The notes beneath the pieces are model-generated. The model did not search any database, was not told where the DNA came from, and worked only from the letters and a program-made list of their open reading frames with translations. Of a stretch of 64,000 bases of DNA, positions 1 through 10,204 are shown one piece after another. How positions within the stretch are numbered: position 1 is the first letter of the stretch; each line of letters starts with the position of its first letter. The position numbers and the translations under genes are program-made. This stretch comes from Emticicia aquatica (GTDB taxonomy: Bacteria; Bacteroidota; Bacteroidia; Cytophagales; Spirosomataceae), in the NCBI RefSeq assembly GCF_923079645.1, contig NZ_CAKLPY010000007.1, positions 1-64,000 on the forward strand, given 5' to 3'.

Positions 1-580
1 TGTTGCTGCTCCTGAACCTGACCATACTACTGTCCCCACACAACCGCTCGCTGTCAAGGTAGCACTGCCACCTAAACAGATCGTCTTTGAATCTGTAATT
101 ACGGTCGGTAATGGATTTACTGTTACTGTCACTAAATCACTTGCCGTACAACCATCATTGTTCGATGTTTTACATGTTACTGTATATGTCGTCGTTACCG
201 TTGGACTTACTGTTACAGATGTACTCGTTGACGTTATCCCTTGATTCCATGTTACGCCTCCTGCACAACCGCTCGCTGTTAATGTCGTATTTCCACCTAA
301 ACAAATAGAAACATCTGCACTTGCAGTCACTGTCGGTTTCGCGGTTACAGTTACTACTCCTGTCGAGGTCGCCGTACAATTATTACTATTTGTACATGTC
401 GCTACATAACTATATGAACCTGTCGATAATGGACTAACAGTTATTGTGGTTCCTGTTGCTGCTCCTGAACCTGACCATACTACTGTCCCCACACAACCGC
501 TCGCTGTCAAGGTAGCACTGCCACCTAAACAGATCGTCTTTGAATCTGTAATTACGGTCGGTAATGGATTTACTGTTACT
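1..580 (-). repeat. 127-bp exact direct repeat inside the giant protein gene (1-127 and 454-580)
   Basis: Bases 1-127 and 454-580 are identical, with a period of 453 bp, or 151 codons, about two Ig-like domains. Both copies are in the same reading frame and encode the segment from VNPLPTV through TICLGG to VVWSGSG. Identity of 127 bp among otherwise diverged domains indicates recent duplication or gene conversion. Confidence 0.9.
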
Positions 581-3500
581 AACGTTGTTGCAGTTGCAGT
601 ACAGCCAACTGCATTCGTTGCAGTTACGGTATAAGTCCCTGCAATAGTAGTTGTTGCTGTTGATCCAGATGTAGTTACAAAACCTGATGGACCAGTCCAT
701 TGATAAGTTGCACCACCTGTTGCGGATAAAGTTATTGGCGTATTTTGACATTTCGGCCCATTATTAGATGCCGTTGCTGTAATTGAATTTGATTTATTAC
801 AAGCAATGATTTCAAAATTATCGACATCCCAAACAGAGATACTAGCTCCATTTCCGATAGGAGAATAAGAAGTTAATTGGAATTCATAAGTACTAGCCGA
901 TGTAAATGTAAAATCAGCATCAGCCGTGAAGTCTATATTTTCAGTAGTCCAGTTTTGTGGACTGGTCGTTGCATCTAATTTTTCATAAATCAATACTCCT
1001 CCTTTATATACACGTAATGCATATTTAGTTGGATAATTATTCGAAGCCGTTCCGCCAGATGATGCAGGAGAAGGAGAATAGTATAATGTACTGGTTGCTT
1101 TCTGATTAAATTTCAGGCCTGTTATCGAGCCTATTTGTGATGGAGATAATGTAGCTGTAAACTTGATTGCTTTTGTCCAATCTGCTGTTGTTCCAGATGA
1201 GACACACATAGCGTTATCAGTTCCTGAAACACCACTATAACCAATTGTACAACTATGGAAATTAGTAGTAGGATTGTCTCTGAAAACATTCGATGCAGTT
1301 ATTGACGTGAAGTTTGCTGTATTTGGATACGCTGGTGTAAATTCAGCATAAGTATATCCCCCGCTCAAGGCTTGGCAATTATTCAAATCATATTTTACAA
1401 CTGTTGTTGGATTACAAGTTAAACAAACATTATTATTACATTCTGCACCAGAAGTTACGGTAACAACAGATTGCACTGCTTGCGAACAACCATTCAATGT
1501 ACAAGTAGCCGTGTAAGTGGTTGTTGTAGTTGGAGAAACCGTAATTACCGATGAAGTTGCTCCTGTTGACCAGCTTAATGTACCAGTACAATTAGTTGCG
1601 GTTAAAGTAGCACTTCCTCCCGTACAAATTGTTGCATTTGTTACATTGATACTTGGCGATTGAGCTAATGTAATATTTGAAATTGCTCTTGCACCTTCAC
1701 AGCTATTTGTTGTACAAGTAGCATAATAGGTAGCATTGGCTGTTACATTATTAATCACATAAGGTGTACCTGTATATAAAACAGTAGTCCCTGTTAATGA
1801 ACCATACCATTTCACAGTTCCACTACAATTAGTTGCGGTTAATGAGGCATTTGCTCCATTACAAACCGTCGGGCTATTCACCGTTACTGTTGGTCTTGGA
1901 TTTACCGTAACTATGTGTGTCGAAAATGTGGTTTTACAATTGGGGTCAATTGGCTTCACACAAGCATAGACATAATAAGTTATTGGAGAGCCTGTAGCAT
2001 TTGCTGGCATCCCATTGATATTACTCAATGAAATGCTTGTTGCATTTGTTACATTGGCCTCGTCAGTTAAACAAGTAACTTTGTAAGTTGTATTGTCGTA
2101 AGGATTTTGACCAGATATTAATGGTTGAGAAAATACACACCATTCTACATAACCAGTATAACCAGTTGATGACGTAAATGATAATGTTGGTATTTTATCG
2201 CCCGAACAAATAGTAACATTATTACCATTCGACCAAACTGGACAAGTACAAGTCAATATTGTAGCATTGCTTGCAGTACAAGTTCCTGTCAAATTATCTT
2301 TTACGTAAAAAGTATAAGTTGTTCCAGTAGTTGAACCTGTTAATCCAGAAAATATATTCGACGAGCCAAAATTAACATTGTCTTTGCTGTAAGAATAATT
2401 TCCGCTACCGCCTGTTGCTGTAACAGTTACACTTCCATCAGATTTATTACAATTTGGTTGAGTCGTACTACTAATAGCTAAAACCAAATTTGCATAGCAA
2501 GTAGTTAGCTTAACGTTATCAAATTTTAAAGCAGTGCCATTGGCATAGCCCACAATTCTGATTTTAGTAGTGTTGGCAGGTGCTGTATAAACAATTGCAC
2601 TAATTGGTAATCTACCATAAGTAGAATAATCATTCTCAACGGTATATTTGGCAGAAGTAGCCAAAAGAGTTGTACCATTATAGAACTCCATATATACTTT
2701 AGCAACTCCTGCCACTGGCGGGTTATGAGTCGCAGCGTCCATTCTCAAAGTATATGATTTACCAGCAACTACACCCGTTGTTATATCTTGATAAAAGTAT
2801 TTATCACCCGTGGCGTTACTATTATTTAAAATTGCATAATAAGAAGCATCACTATATGCAGCAAATTCAACCCCACTTGGAGTTGCTGTCCAGCCTGTTG
2901 TATTGTTAGAAGCAAAATCGCCGTTTGATACAAAGTTATTAGAAAGACAAGTTGTACAACAATTAGCCGATGGCGTTGTAAAAGTTTTGTCGGTATAACA
3001 CGCATCCAAGCCATTCCATACTCTAACGGTATATTGTGTATTTGGTTTTAAGTTTTTAAAAGTTAATGATGTTTGGCCTGACGCTAAAGATAAGTTCGAC
3101 CCTGCACCATAAATCGGGGTTGTGCCATAACTCGCACCTTCATTAATATCAGCCTTAACAGTACCGATGCTACTGTTAAGATTTGTAATTGTTACCGAAC
3201 CATTATTATTTGCTGTTCCACCATTACAATCGCCACCAGAAATTGCTAAGTCAACATCATTAATAACTGGTGCTGTACAAATACATTTGAAATTTCCGCA
3301 AACGAATGTGATTGATTTTCCAGAAATACCCGATTGGTATTGGATATACGTCGAAAAAGTTGGCGAGCCAATGGCATTTCCATTGACATCAAACAAATTT
3401 AGCTTTGTTACACAATCTCCAGCAAATGTTGTAATGTAAAGATTTTTGTCTGGTCCGAAAGCTAAGTCAAAAGCATTTACACTACCAACTGAGATTCCCC

Positions 3501-4326
3501 CATTGACCGTCGGTTTTGTGAAAGTATAAGAAGCAAGCTCAGCTCCAGCTGGGCTATATTTTATAATCTTATCAGCAACACTATTACTATTACTAGAAAC
3601 TACTGCCCAAAGGTTATCATTGTTATCAAAAATAATACCTCTGTATTGAAAGCCAGACGGAGCAGTTGCAATTTTCACACTTGCTCCCGATAAGCTTGCA
3701 GGTAAATATTCAATCGTACTTGTACCAGAGTTTTTTTGCCAGTTAGTACTTACATAAACATTACCATTGGCTGGTCTAACTGCAACTCCCCATAAGTCTG
3801 CAGTTGTATTATTTTTTAAACTTCCCTTTGGATAAAAAGTTGTAATTGTGGCTGGTTGAGTTGGGCTAAGGCTTACATCAACTTTATATAAACCTGTATA
3901 GGTAGAAACAAACAAAAACTTAAAGTCTGTCGATGGCGAAACATCCAATAAGTCTTCTCCTGAAGGGAATTGAATTGGCGTTAAAAAAGCACCAGTTACA
4001 ATATCATACACACGAATTTGCCCCAAACTATTAGCAGTGGCAATATAGGCAATATTCTTAGTCGGGTCTACAACCATTCCTTCACCACCACCATTGGGTA
4101 AGCTACAACTTGTCATACCAGTACTGGTAGCGTATTGATATACGTCCGTACGGCTGCCACTGCTTGTAAGTTCGCCCACAAGCATATAATACTTGTCGCA
4201 ACCGAGTGGAGCATTTTGTGCTTCTGCTGTTGATGATGAGACTAAAGAAAATAGCAAAGCCAAAAAAGCCAGAACATAGCTTCCCCCTAATTGACGGAAT
4301 GCTTTTATTCTTGCTTTTGTGGGCAT
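1..4326 (-). CDS. Giant exported Ig-like repeat protein, N-terminal part (runs off left edge)
   Basis: The frame is open without a stop from 4326 down to base 1, giving at least 1442 codons; the C-terminus lies outside the window. A signal peptide is visible at residues 1-37 (basic n-region, a long Leu/Ala core, then AEAQ). Residues about 40-340 look like a beta-propeller of NHL/SMP type, residues about 430-600 like a carbohydrate-binding jelly roll, and from about 600 on there are Ig-like/PKD-like repeats of 70-80 residues built around the phrases [15 protein letters not shown] and VTVNPLPTV. Such proteins in Bacteroidetes usually end with a type IX secretion signal or gliding-motility C-terminal domain and act as adhesins; that is inference because the end is not visible. 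The start at 4326 is preferred because AAGGAG sits just upstream and the signal peptide follows directly. An in-frame ATG at 4485 would add 53 residues before the signal peptide. Enzymatic function is not apparent. Confidence 0.85.
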   Translation of the reverse strand, partial: MPTKARIKAFRQLGGSYVLAFLALLFSLVSSSTAEAQNAPLGCDKYYMLVGELTSSGSRTDVYQYATSTGMTSCSLPNGGGEGMVVDPTKNIAYIATANSLGQIRVYDIVTGAFLTPIQFPSGEDLLDVSPSTDFKFLFVSTYTGLYKVDVSLSPTQPATITTFYPKGSLKNNTTADLWGVAVRPANGNVYVSTNWQKNSGTSTIEYLPASLSGASVKIATAPSGFQYRGIIFDNNDNLWAVVSSNSNSVADKIIKYSPAGAELASYTFTKPTVNGGISVGSVNAFDLAFGPDKNLYITTFAGDCVTKLNLFDVNGNAIGSPTFSTYIQYQSGISGKSITFVCGNFKCICTAPVINDVDLAISGGDCNGGTANNNGSVTITNLNSSIGTVKADINEGASYGTTPIYGAGSNLSLASGQTSLTFKNLKPNTQYTVRVWNGLDACYTDKTFTTPSANCCTTCLSNNFVSNGDFASNNTTGWTATPSGVEFAAYSDASYYAILNNSNATGDKYFYQDITTGVVAGKSYTLRMDAATHNPPVAGVAKVYMEFYNGTTLLATSAKYTVENDYSTYGRLPISAIVYTAPANTTKIRIVGYANGTALKFDNVKLTTCYANLVLAISSTTQPNCNKSDGSVTVTATGGSGNYSYSKDNVNFGSSNIFSGLTGSTTGTTYTFYVKDNLTGTCTASNATILTCTCPVWSNGNNVTICSGDKIPTLSFTSSTGYTGYVEWCVFSQPLISGQNPYDNTTYKVTCLTDEANVTNATSISLSNINGMPANATGSPITYYVYACVKPIDPNCKTTFSTHIVTVNPRPTVTVNSPTVCNGANASLTATNCSGTVKWYGSLTGTTVLYTGTPYVINNVTANATYYATCTTNSCEGARAISNITLAQSPSINVTNATICTGGSATLTATNCTGTLSWSTGATSSVITVSPTTTTTYTATCTLNGCSQAVQSVVTVTSGAECNNNVCLTCNPTTVVKYDLNNCQALSGGYTYAEFTPAYPNTANFTSITASNVFRDNPTTNFHSCTIGYSGVSGTDNAMCVSSGTTADWTKAIKFTATLSPSQIGSITGLKFNQKATSTLYYSPSPASSGGTASNNYPTKYALRVYKGGVLIYEKLDATTSPQNWTTENIDFTADADFTFTSASTYEFQLTSYSPIGNGASISVWDVDNFEIIACNKSNSITATASNNGPKCQNTPITLSATGGATYQWTGPSGFVTTSGSTATTTIAGTYTVTATNAVGCTATATTLVTVNPLPTVITDSKTICLGGSATLTASGCVGTVVWSGSGAATGTTITVSPLSTGSYSYVATCTNSNNCTATSTGVVTVTAKPTVTASADVSICLGGNTTLTASGCAGGVTWNQGITSTSTSVTVSPTVTTTYTVTCKTSNNDGCTASDLVTVTVNPLPTVITDSKTICLGGSATLTASGCVGTVVWSGSGAAT

Positions 4327-4568
4327 AGTTCTCCTTTCAATTGTTACCAATACAGGCATTTGAAAGAATAGTTGCCATACTTTCTTAGATAGAATAAAGT
4401 TGACTAAAGCAGCGAAAAGATAAAACACTTTTCCTTTTTTAGCAATTTTGTTGACTGTTGCCAACCATGATGTAGAATCGCTCATCTTATTGTAATTGTA
4501 ATTATTCACCCAGTATTTTTTTTCTAGTAAATTCAAAAAATATTTTGTTCACTCTTGAAGTCGATGCC

Positions 4569-5948
4569 CTATCTTCTCCAAGCTAAAGTATTAATGTTCT
4601 GCCCAATTTTTTTGCCTTCAGCCAATCCAACTTCGTTATCTTGGCAAGTATGAATTCCGCCATATAATCGAGAATTAGCCGATTCTAATGCTGATTCCCA
4701 AAAAGAATTAAAATGTCTAGCTTTAAATTCGACTAAACGCTCTTCATCTTTTGGTCGACCTACGTGTGAGTCATCCGTAAATTTGAATGAACTTCCATAT
4801 AAATCTGTCAAAACCATTGCTGCTGCTGCTGCTTGCCCTGCATGACCAGAGTAAAAAGCAGGAAAAGGTGGCTCTGGCCAAAACAAATCCCACATTGTAC
4901 TCATGTTATAATAAATAAAGAAGAATGGTCTTTCGGCATGATACGTATATTTGCATTTCCAACAGTTTATAAATGCATCAGCAACAGCCATGCCAATTTT
5001 TGCGTAAGTTTCGGCAGCTTTAAATAAATCTGGTTTTGCGGTCTTAATTGCAATCGTTGCCAAATTATATGAATGCCCAGGAGGCGAGAAAGTTTGTGAA
5101 GGGTCATCGCCCCACCAATTAGCAATTTCTTTTTCTTCCTGCGTTAGTGTCTTTCTTTTTGTATAAACTTCATACATCTGAGCATAGTATTGAGAATCTT
5201 TTCGATAATCAAATGCTATCATCTTTGGAACAGGCAAAGCTCCATTGGCAGGAGCGAAGGTTCTGTTTTTTCCCCAATACGGATGCAGCGGCAATGCTAC
5301 TGGCGATTGTCCTTTCGGAGGAGCTTTCCAGTAACCATTTCCAACGGGTAAAGTATATGTACTATCAAAATTCTTTTTGTATCCTTCAAATCCACCATCG
5401 GTTTTTGACCATTCAAAAATCGCTTCGGCAATTGCCCGACCATATTGTACCGAATGCTCTTTAACTTCTAAACTCGTTGTAGCAACTTGTGATTGATTAA
5501 TGGCATTTTCAAGTGAATCAATGCTTGCTATGTTTACTTTATCAGTTTGTTCGTACAAACGTTTCAACATATAAGCTTGACCAGCATTCAATGAAAGTAT
5601 CCAGTTGTATTTTTTAGTTTTATCAGTTTTTGGCAAATTCATTAATCCTGCTAGTTGACCTTCCATAGATTTGCATTTCAATGCTCCCTCAACCACACTT
5701 TCGTACATCACTAAACCCATATACCCTACTGCACGAGAGCCGTATGTTGGTGAGCCATTAGGTGTAGCCTTCATAATTCTTACGGTCATTTGCCCCCATT
5801 TCACAGCAACCTCCGCAGATATATGATTTTCAGCAACCACTTTAGCATCAGATTTGCCTTCAAAACCATAGCACAATAAACTACTAACAGCCATCAAAAC
5901 AATGGCTATAAAGTATGTCATTTTATGTTGCAAAAGTCTAAACTGCAT
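4569..5948 (-). CDS. Vanadium-dependent haloperoxidase / PAP2-like exported protein (paralogue 1)
   Basis: The protein (about 459 aa) carries the complete vanadate-binding signature of vanadium chloroperoxidases and PAP2 acid phosphatases: K-x6-RP near residue 335 (KYTYHAERP), SGH near 366 (FYSGHAG) and SR-x5-H-x3-D near 430 (SRLYGGIHTCQD). The family binds vanadate or phosphate and catalyses either halide oxidation with peroxide or phosphate-ester hydrolysis; sequence alone does not decide which. The ATG at 5948 gives a basic n-region followed by a hydrophobic stretch, so export is likely; the frame extends to a TTG at 5972, which lies in a -7-like TTATTTTG and is less likely. A third possible start is at 5921. 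Monocistronic. Three paralogues lie at 15216, 16711 and 23426. Confidence 0.85.
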   Translation of the reverse strand: MQFRLLQHKMTYFIAIVLMAVSSLLCYGFEGKSDAKVVAENHISAEVAVKWGQMTVRIMKATPNGSPTYGSRAVGYMGLVMYESVVEGALKCKSMEGQLAGLMNLPKTDKTKKYNWILSLNAGQAYMLKRLYEQTDKVNIASIDSLENAINQSQVATTSLEVKEHSVQYGRAIAEAIFEWSKTDGGFEGYKKNFDSTYTLPVGNGYWKAPPKGQSPVALPLHPYWGKNRTFAPANGALPVPKMIAFDYRKDSQYYAQMYEVYTKRKTLTQEEKEIANWWGDDPSQTFSPPGHSYNLATIAIKTAKPDLFKAAETYAKIGMAVADAFINCWKCKYTYHAERPFFFIYYNMSTMWDLFWPEPPFPAFYSGHAGQAAAAAMVLTDLYGSSFKFTDDSHVGRPKDEERLVEFKARHFNSFWESALESANSRLYGGIHTCQDNEVGLAEGKKIGQNINTLAWRR

Positions 5949-6670
5949 TTCCGTTAACTGAATTCTTGACAAAATAAAAACACTAAATGCTTAATATATT
6001 TCAGTGAAGTTTACTAATAACTCGTTTTTTAATCATAGCAAAAGCCATCCAGATAAATAAATTATCTCGAATATTTTGATACACAAACACAAAGTGCATC
6101 GCTTTCTATCATGAAAAAACGGGTACAAAAGGGCGTAATGGTAACAGATACCACTCCCCTGTAAAGAAGGTTGTAGAAGTCAATCATCTTTTAGTATATT
6201 AGTAAAAGTTCACTCAATAGCAAATAATTAAAACCCAAAATCAAACCCCATTCAAGAGGTTAAAACTTATGACTTACTTTTTTGAATTATGTAACTGGCA
6301 AAATTTATTTTTTTCTCAACCACAAAATTTCAAATTTATATTCAAAAAGGTATAATATTCAATTAAAAAGACCTTCGGCATGATATTTGATACCGCTAAA
6401 TAGGTTGCTTTTAATAGGTCTAATCCAAATCCATGCCAAAACTTTCTCCGAAGCACTTCTTTTTATTTTCACCTAAAATTTGTTAAAAAAAGGCTTTTTT
6501 GATGGAAATTCCCTGTTTTTCAATTCCTAATACTACATCTTCCCACGAAAAATGTGCAAAAACCATGCTAAAAAATTACTAAGCGGTCACGTATATCTAA
6601 AAATCAAAAAAATAACTTTATTCTAAGCGAAAATCACCGTTACTTTGTGCTGAAAAAAAACACAAATCAC
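5949..6670. other. Long AT-rich intergenic region
   Basis: About 720 bases between divergent genes (haloperoxidase-like on minus, argH on plus). No credible open frame, RNA gene or strong hairpin was seen. The promoter of argH is probably at its right end, where TTACTTTG at 6641-6647 resembles the Bacteroidetes -7 box TAnnTTTG with one mismatch. The length is unusual for this densely coded window. Confidence 0.5.
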
Positions 6671-8047
6671 GTGAAACTTTGGCAAAAAGAAAGCAATAAA
6701 ACTTCAGAAAAAGAGGTTGCCTTGAGAGAGGCGGCTCTAAGGATTGAACAATTTACGGTTGGCGGAGACCGTGAAATGGATATGTATTTAGCTGAGTTTG
6801 ATGTACTTGGCTCAATGGCTCATGCTATCATGTTAGAAAGTATTGGCTTACTCGAAACCAATGAGCTGGGACACATCCTAAATGAATGCCGAAAGATATA
6901 TAATGATATTATAAATGGCAAGTTTTTCATCGAAAAAAATATAGAGGATGTACACTCGCAAGTAGAATGGCTACTCACTCAAGCTCTTGGTGATGCAGGT
7001 AAAAAAATTCATAGTGGCCGCTCTCGCAATGACCAAGTATTGGTTGATCTAAAACTTTTCATGCGTCATCAGGTACGTCAAGTAGTCAATCAAACAGAGA
7101 CCCTTTTTCATAAGTTAATTGAACTGAGTAATAAACACAAAAACGACTTATTACCTGGTTATACACATTTACAAATCGCTATGCCATCATCGTTTGGTTT
7201 GTGGTTTGGTGCGTATGCCGAAAGTCTGGTTGATGACACCGTTGTGATGCAAGCTGCTTACAAAGTTGTCAATAAAAATCCATTGGGTTCGGGAGCTGGC
7301 TATGGTAGTTCGTTTCCATTAAATAGAACCTTAACAACAAAACTATTGGGTTTTGACGACCTTAATTATAATGTTGTTTATGCTCAAATGACTCGTGGAA
7401 AAACTGAATATGTGGTGCTTTCTGGTCTAACTTCTTTGGCTACTACGTTATCAAGAATGGCAATGGACATTTGCCTTTATAATTCTCAAAACTTTAGTTT
7501 CTTGACGCTGCCCGACGCTTTCACCACTGGAAGTAGCATCATGCCTCACAAGAAAAACCCTGACGTAGCCGAACTCCTCCGAGCAAAAACAAATCGACTC
7601 AAAGGTCTTCCAACCGAACTCGCTTTCATAACAAGTAATTTGCCAAGTGGTTACCACCGTGATATGCAGATTTTGAAAGAAATTTTAATGCCAGCCTTCG
7701 ACCAAATTTTAGAATGCTTGGATATTGCTCATTTTATGCTTTCAAATATTGAAGTGAAAACAAACCTTTTGGACGACAAGAAATATGACCCAATATTTTC
7801 GGTTGAAAGAGTAAATGAATTAGTGATGCAAGGTTTGCCTTTTAGAGATGCGTATCTACAAGTCAAAGATGAGATTTTTGGCGGAAATTACGAGGCTTCA
7901 CGTGAGTTAAATCATACACTTGAAGGCAGCATCGGGAATTTATGTAATGATGAAATCACAAAAATGATGAACAAAACCATCAATAATTTCGACTTTAATA
8001 CCGTTGATGAAGCATTAGAAAAGCTATTGAGTTGGAAAGTTGAATAG
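6671..8047 (+). CDS. argH: Argininosuccinate lyase
   Basis: Cytoplasmic enzyme of arginine synthesis that splits argininosuccinate into arginine and fumarate. The fumarase/aspartase superfamily signature GSSIMPHKKNPD is at about residues 287-298, and the N-terminal conserved segments VGGDREMDMYLAEFD and HSGRSRNDQV are present. Length about 458 aa is normal. The GTG at 6671 is chosen (MKLWQKES, the usual Bacteroidetes ArgH beginning); a GTG 24 bases upstream overlaps the probable -7 box TTACTTTG and would put the start codon inside the promoter. No other arg genes are adjacent. A perfect hairpin follows at 8056-8090. Confidence 0.95.
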   Translation: MKLWQKESNKTSEKEVALREAALRIEQFTVGGDREMDMYLAEFDVLGSMAHAIMLESIGLLETNELGHILNECRKIYNDIINGKFFIEKNIEDVHSQVEWLLTQALGDAGKKIHSGRSRNDQVLVDLKLFMRHQVRQVVNQTETLFHKLIELSNKHKNDLLPGYTHLQIAMPSSFGLWFGAYAESLVDDTVVMQAAYKVVNKNPLGSGAGYGSSFPLNRTLTTKLLGFDDLNYNVVYAQMTRGKTEYVVLSGLTSLATTLSRMAMDICLYNSQNFSFLTLPDAFTTGSSIMPHKKNPDVAELLRAKTNRLKGLPTELAFITSNLPSGYHRDMQILKEILMPAFDQILECLDIAHFMLSNIEVKTNLLDDKKYDPIFSVERVNELVMQGLPFRDAYLQVKDEIFGGNYEASRELNHTLEGSIGNLCNDEITKMMNKTINNFDFNTVDEALEKLLSWKVE

Positions 8048-8055
8048 TTTTCAAT

Positions 8056-8090
8056 GAGCATTGACAATCGTTAAATGATTGTCAATGCTC
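8056..8090. terminator. Bidirectional terminator between argH and GH130 gene
   Basis: Perfect 14-bp inverted repeat (8056-8069 with 8077-8090), 7-base loop, between two convergent genes. The A/T tail on either side is short, so strength is uncertain. Confidence 0.75.
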
Positions 8091-8099
8091 TTAAAAATC

Positions 8100-9173
8100 T
8101 TACTTTTCGCTCACTGCTACCGCTATTTTAGAATCGGCTGTGCCGTAATACAAATACCATTTCTTCTTAAAATTAACTAAACCTTCCACAAAAACTACGT
8201 GGTTTACTTGCCCTTCAAGTTCGTATGGTTTGTCTGGTTCAAAGAAAAAAGTCTTTGAGCGGTCAATTACTTTTGATGGGTCATTTTTATCGAAAAGTAC
8301 TTGTCCTGCACGATAAGCATTTTTGGTATCTTTACTTTTGTTTTCAAAACCTTTGTTGGCACTATTATAAATCAGAAAAATCCCTTCGTTGTTGATAAAC
8401 GCAGCTGGTCCAGATTCAACCAACCAACTATCAAAATTATCGTCACGTGGTTTTACGATGGGCTTGGGTTTTCCAGTTTCATCTTCCAAAATTTTCCAGT
8501 CTGTCAAATTATCTGAACTTGCCAAAAACAGACTTGTATCACCCCAATACATCCAATATTTACCATTTATTTTTGTTGCAACAAATCGCTCACCAACTTT
8601 CTTACAGATAATTGCACCCGATTTCGACCATAACATTTCATTTTTAGGGTCTTTAAATGCCAGACCTTCTTTTTTCCAATTTTGCAAATTTATAGAAGAT
8701 GCAACACACAATCGAGCCGTTTTTCCATCATAAGCTGTATATGTCAATATATATCGCCCGTCTTCAGTTTCCACCAAACGAGGGTCTTCACAACCACCTG
8801 GATACTCGTATTTTTTCATAAAATCATTATCAGGATAAAAAACAGGCTTGCTCTGACGCTTAAAATGGATGCCATCCTCACTCACTGCCAAACCCAAACG
8901 AGATGTTCCTTGCACAATTTTTAAAGTATCTTCGGCTCGGTAAAGCAAAAATACTTTTCCATCACGCACCACTGCCGACGGATTATAGACGTCTTTGGCT
9001 TCCCAATTGATTGATTTTTGCAAAATTGGGTCATTGAATGTTGTCGTATCGACGGCTGCCAAAATCGGATTTTCAGCATCTTGTTTTACAAATTGCGTCA
9101 ATTGCCAAGTTTGCTGCGTAGTATTTTTGCAGGAAGTAAACGCAAAAAGCAATAGAATGAGACTTTTTTTCAT
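8100..9173 (-). CDS. GH130 family glycoside phosphorylase/hydrolase lipoprotein
   Basis: A 357-aa five-bladed beta-propeller enzyme of the GH130 type. Visible family marks are YNPSAVVRDGKVFLLYR near the N-terminus, GGCEDPRL with the catalytic-region Asp, and WKILEDETG further on. GH130 enzymes act on beta-mannosides, either by phosphorolysis or hydrolysis. The signal peptide ends in FTSC, a lipoprotein motif, so this member is periplasmic or surface-attached; exported members are more often hydrolases, which is inference. Convergent with argH and divergent from the cyanophycinase gene, so transcribed alone. Together with the GH92 mannosidase at 40450 it suggests mannan or N-glycan use, though the genes are not linked. 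Confidence 0.85.
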   Translation of the reverse strand: MKKSLILLLFAFTSCKNTTQQTWQLTQFVKQDAENPILAAVDTTTFNDPILQKSINWEAKDVYNPSAVVRDGKVFLLYRAEDTLKIVQGTSRLGLAVSEDGIHFKRQSKPVFYPDNDFMKKYEYPGGCEDPRLVETEDGRYILTYTAYDGKTARLCVASSINLQNWKKEGLAFKDPKNEMLWSKSGAIICKKVGERFVATKINGKYWMYWGDTSLFLASSDNLTDWKILEDETGKPKPIVKPRDDNFDSWLVESGPAAFINNEGIFLIYNSANKGFENKSKDTKNAYRAGQVLFDKNDPSKVIDRSKTFFFEPDKPYELEGQVNHVVFVEGLVNFKKKWYLYYGTADSKIAVAVSEK

Positions 9174-9276
9174 AAATTTGTTTAATAAGTATTAATAGTG
9201 GTTGAATATAATTTCGACTGAAATATACTTCAAAATCAACGACTGACAATCATCTTAAACGCTTTATTCTACAAAC

Positions 9277-10062
9277 ATGACCCGAAAACTATTCTTCATT
9301 TTCTTATTATCATCTAGTTTTACTTTTGCCCAAGAACGATTAATTCTAATTGGCGGGGGCAAACGAACACCTGATGTTTTGGCAAAATTTATTGAATTTA
9401 GTGGAAATGAAAACGGCAAAATTTTAGTCATTCCGTGGGCAAGTGGCGAGCAAGAAATTGCATTTTCAAATATAAAAAATGAAGTTGGGGCTTTATCAAA
9501 AATAGCCATTGAAAATGCACCTTTAGCTCCGTTAAATACAGAAACCAAGGCAAAACTCGTTGCTCAGCTTAAGACAACCAAAGGTGTATTTTTTTGTGGA
9601 GGCGACCAAAACCGAATTATGGAAGTTTTGAAGGACGACGAACTATTCAATATTATGCACGAAATGTATAAAAATAACGTAGTTTTTGCTGGGACAAGTG
9701 CAGGAACAGCCATTATGTCGGAAATAATGATAACTGGCGAAGGCGATTTTAAAGTGATTGATGGCTCGAAAGTCGAAACAAAAAAAGGGTTGGGTTTGAT
9801 AAACAATATCATTGTTGACCAGCACTTTATTAAGCGACAAAGACAAAATCGTTTGATTGGTTTAATTTTCAAAAATCCAACTTTATTAGGTGTTGGTATC
9901 GACGAAAACACAGCTTTGGTTGTGGAGCAAAATCGCTACGCCGAGGTGCTGGGCGAAAGTCAAGTAATGATTTTTGAAGCATTGAAACAACCCAACGAAA
10001 TGAAATTTTTGATGCTTCAAAAAGGTAAAAAATTTGATTTAAAAAAACGAAAAATAATGTAA
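9277..10062 (+). CDS. Exported cyanophycinase-like serine peptidase (S51)
   Basis: 261 aa with a signal peptide at residues 1-19 (ends TFAQ). The peptidase S51 nucleophile motif GTSAGT places the catalytic Ser at about residue 141, and FFCGGDQNR (about 105-113) is the conserved oxyanion/substrate loop. Cyanophycinase releases beta-Asp-Arg dipeptides from cyanophycin. No cyanophycin synthetase is nearby, and export fits use of an external polymer. Some S51 relatives cleave alpha-Asp dipeptides or have other roles, so the substrate is an inference. A strong hairpin follows at 10107. Confidence 0.8.
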   Translation: MTRKLFFIFLLSSSFTFAQERLILIGGGKRTPDVLAKFIEFSGNENGKILVIPWASGEQEIAFSNIKNEVGALSKIAIENAPLAPLNTETKAKLVAQLKTTKGVFFCGGDQNRIMEVLKDDELFNIMHEMYKNNVVFAGTSAGTAIMSEIMITGEGDFKVIDGSKVETKKGLGLINNIIVDQHFIKRQRQNRLIGLIFKNPTLLGVGIDENTALVVEQNRYAEVLGESQVMIFEALKQPNEMKFLMLQKGKKFDLKKRKIM

Positions 10063-10106
10063 CATCATTCTCAGAATTATACAAAAAACAAATATTGAAT
10101 GACAAG

Positions 10107-10138
10107 AATTGTGCGTTCGAGCTTTAAAACGCACAATT
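10107..10138 (+). terminator. Terminator after cyanophycinase-like gene
   Basis: Perfect 11-bp stem, 10107-10117 with 10128-10138, 10-base loop, followed by TTTTC. It separates the cyanophycinase gene from the purM promoter 36 bases downstream. Confidence 0.8.
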
Positions 10139-10173
10139 TTCAATTATCCATTTTACATTATCCATTAAAGAAG

Positions 10174-10181
10174 TACCTTTG
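10174..10181 (+). promoter_or_regulatory. purM promoter -7 box
   Basis: TACCTTTG is an exact match to the Bacteroidetes sigma-A -7 consensus TAnnTTTG, 24 bases ahead of the purM ATG. No clear TTTG -33 element is present. Its last G is the first base of an in-frame GTG, which argues against that codon as the start. Confidence 0.65.
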
Positions 10182-10204
10182 TGGTTCAAAAAAGAATTCC
10201 AAAA

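Noticed and set aside
111..751. Several open frames antisense to or in other frames of the giant repeat gene (111-308, 170-379, 434-751)
   Set aside because: They arise from the repeated Thr/Val/Ser-rich codons of the real minus-strand frame, which is open over the whole region and has domain structure.
4327..4485. Upstream ATG (4485) as start of the giant protein
   Set aside because: It would put 53 residues before a good signal peptide; the ATG at 4326 has AAGGAG at proper distance and starts the signal directly.
5949..6670. Possible hidden gene in the 720-base gap before argH
   Set aside because: No frame with a plausible start, composition or length was found on either strand; it reads as non-coding.
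10181..10204. GTG at 10181 as purM start
   Set aside because: It overlaps the -7 box TACCTTTG and would lie upstream of the transcription start; ATG 10205 gives the family N-terminus.
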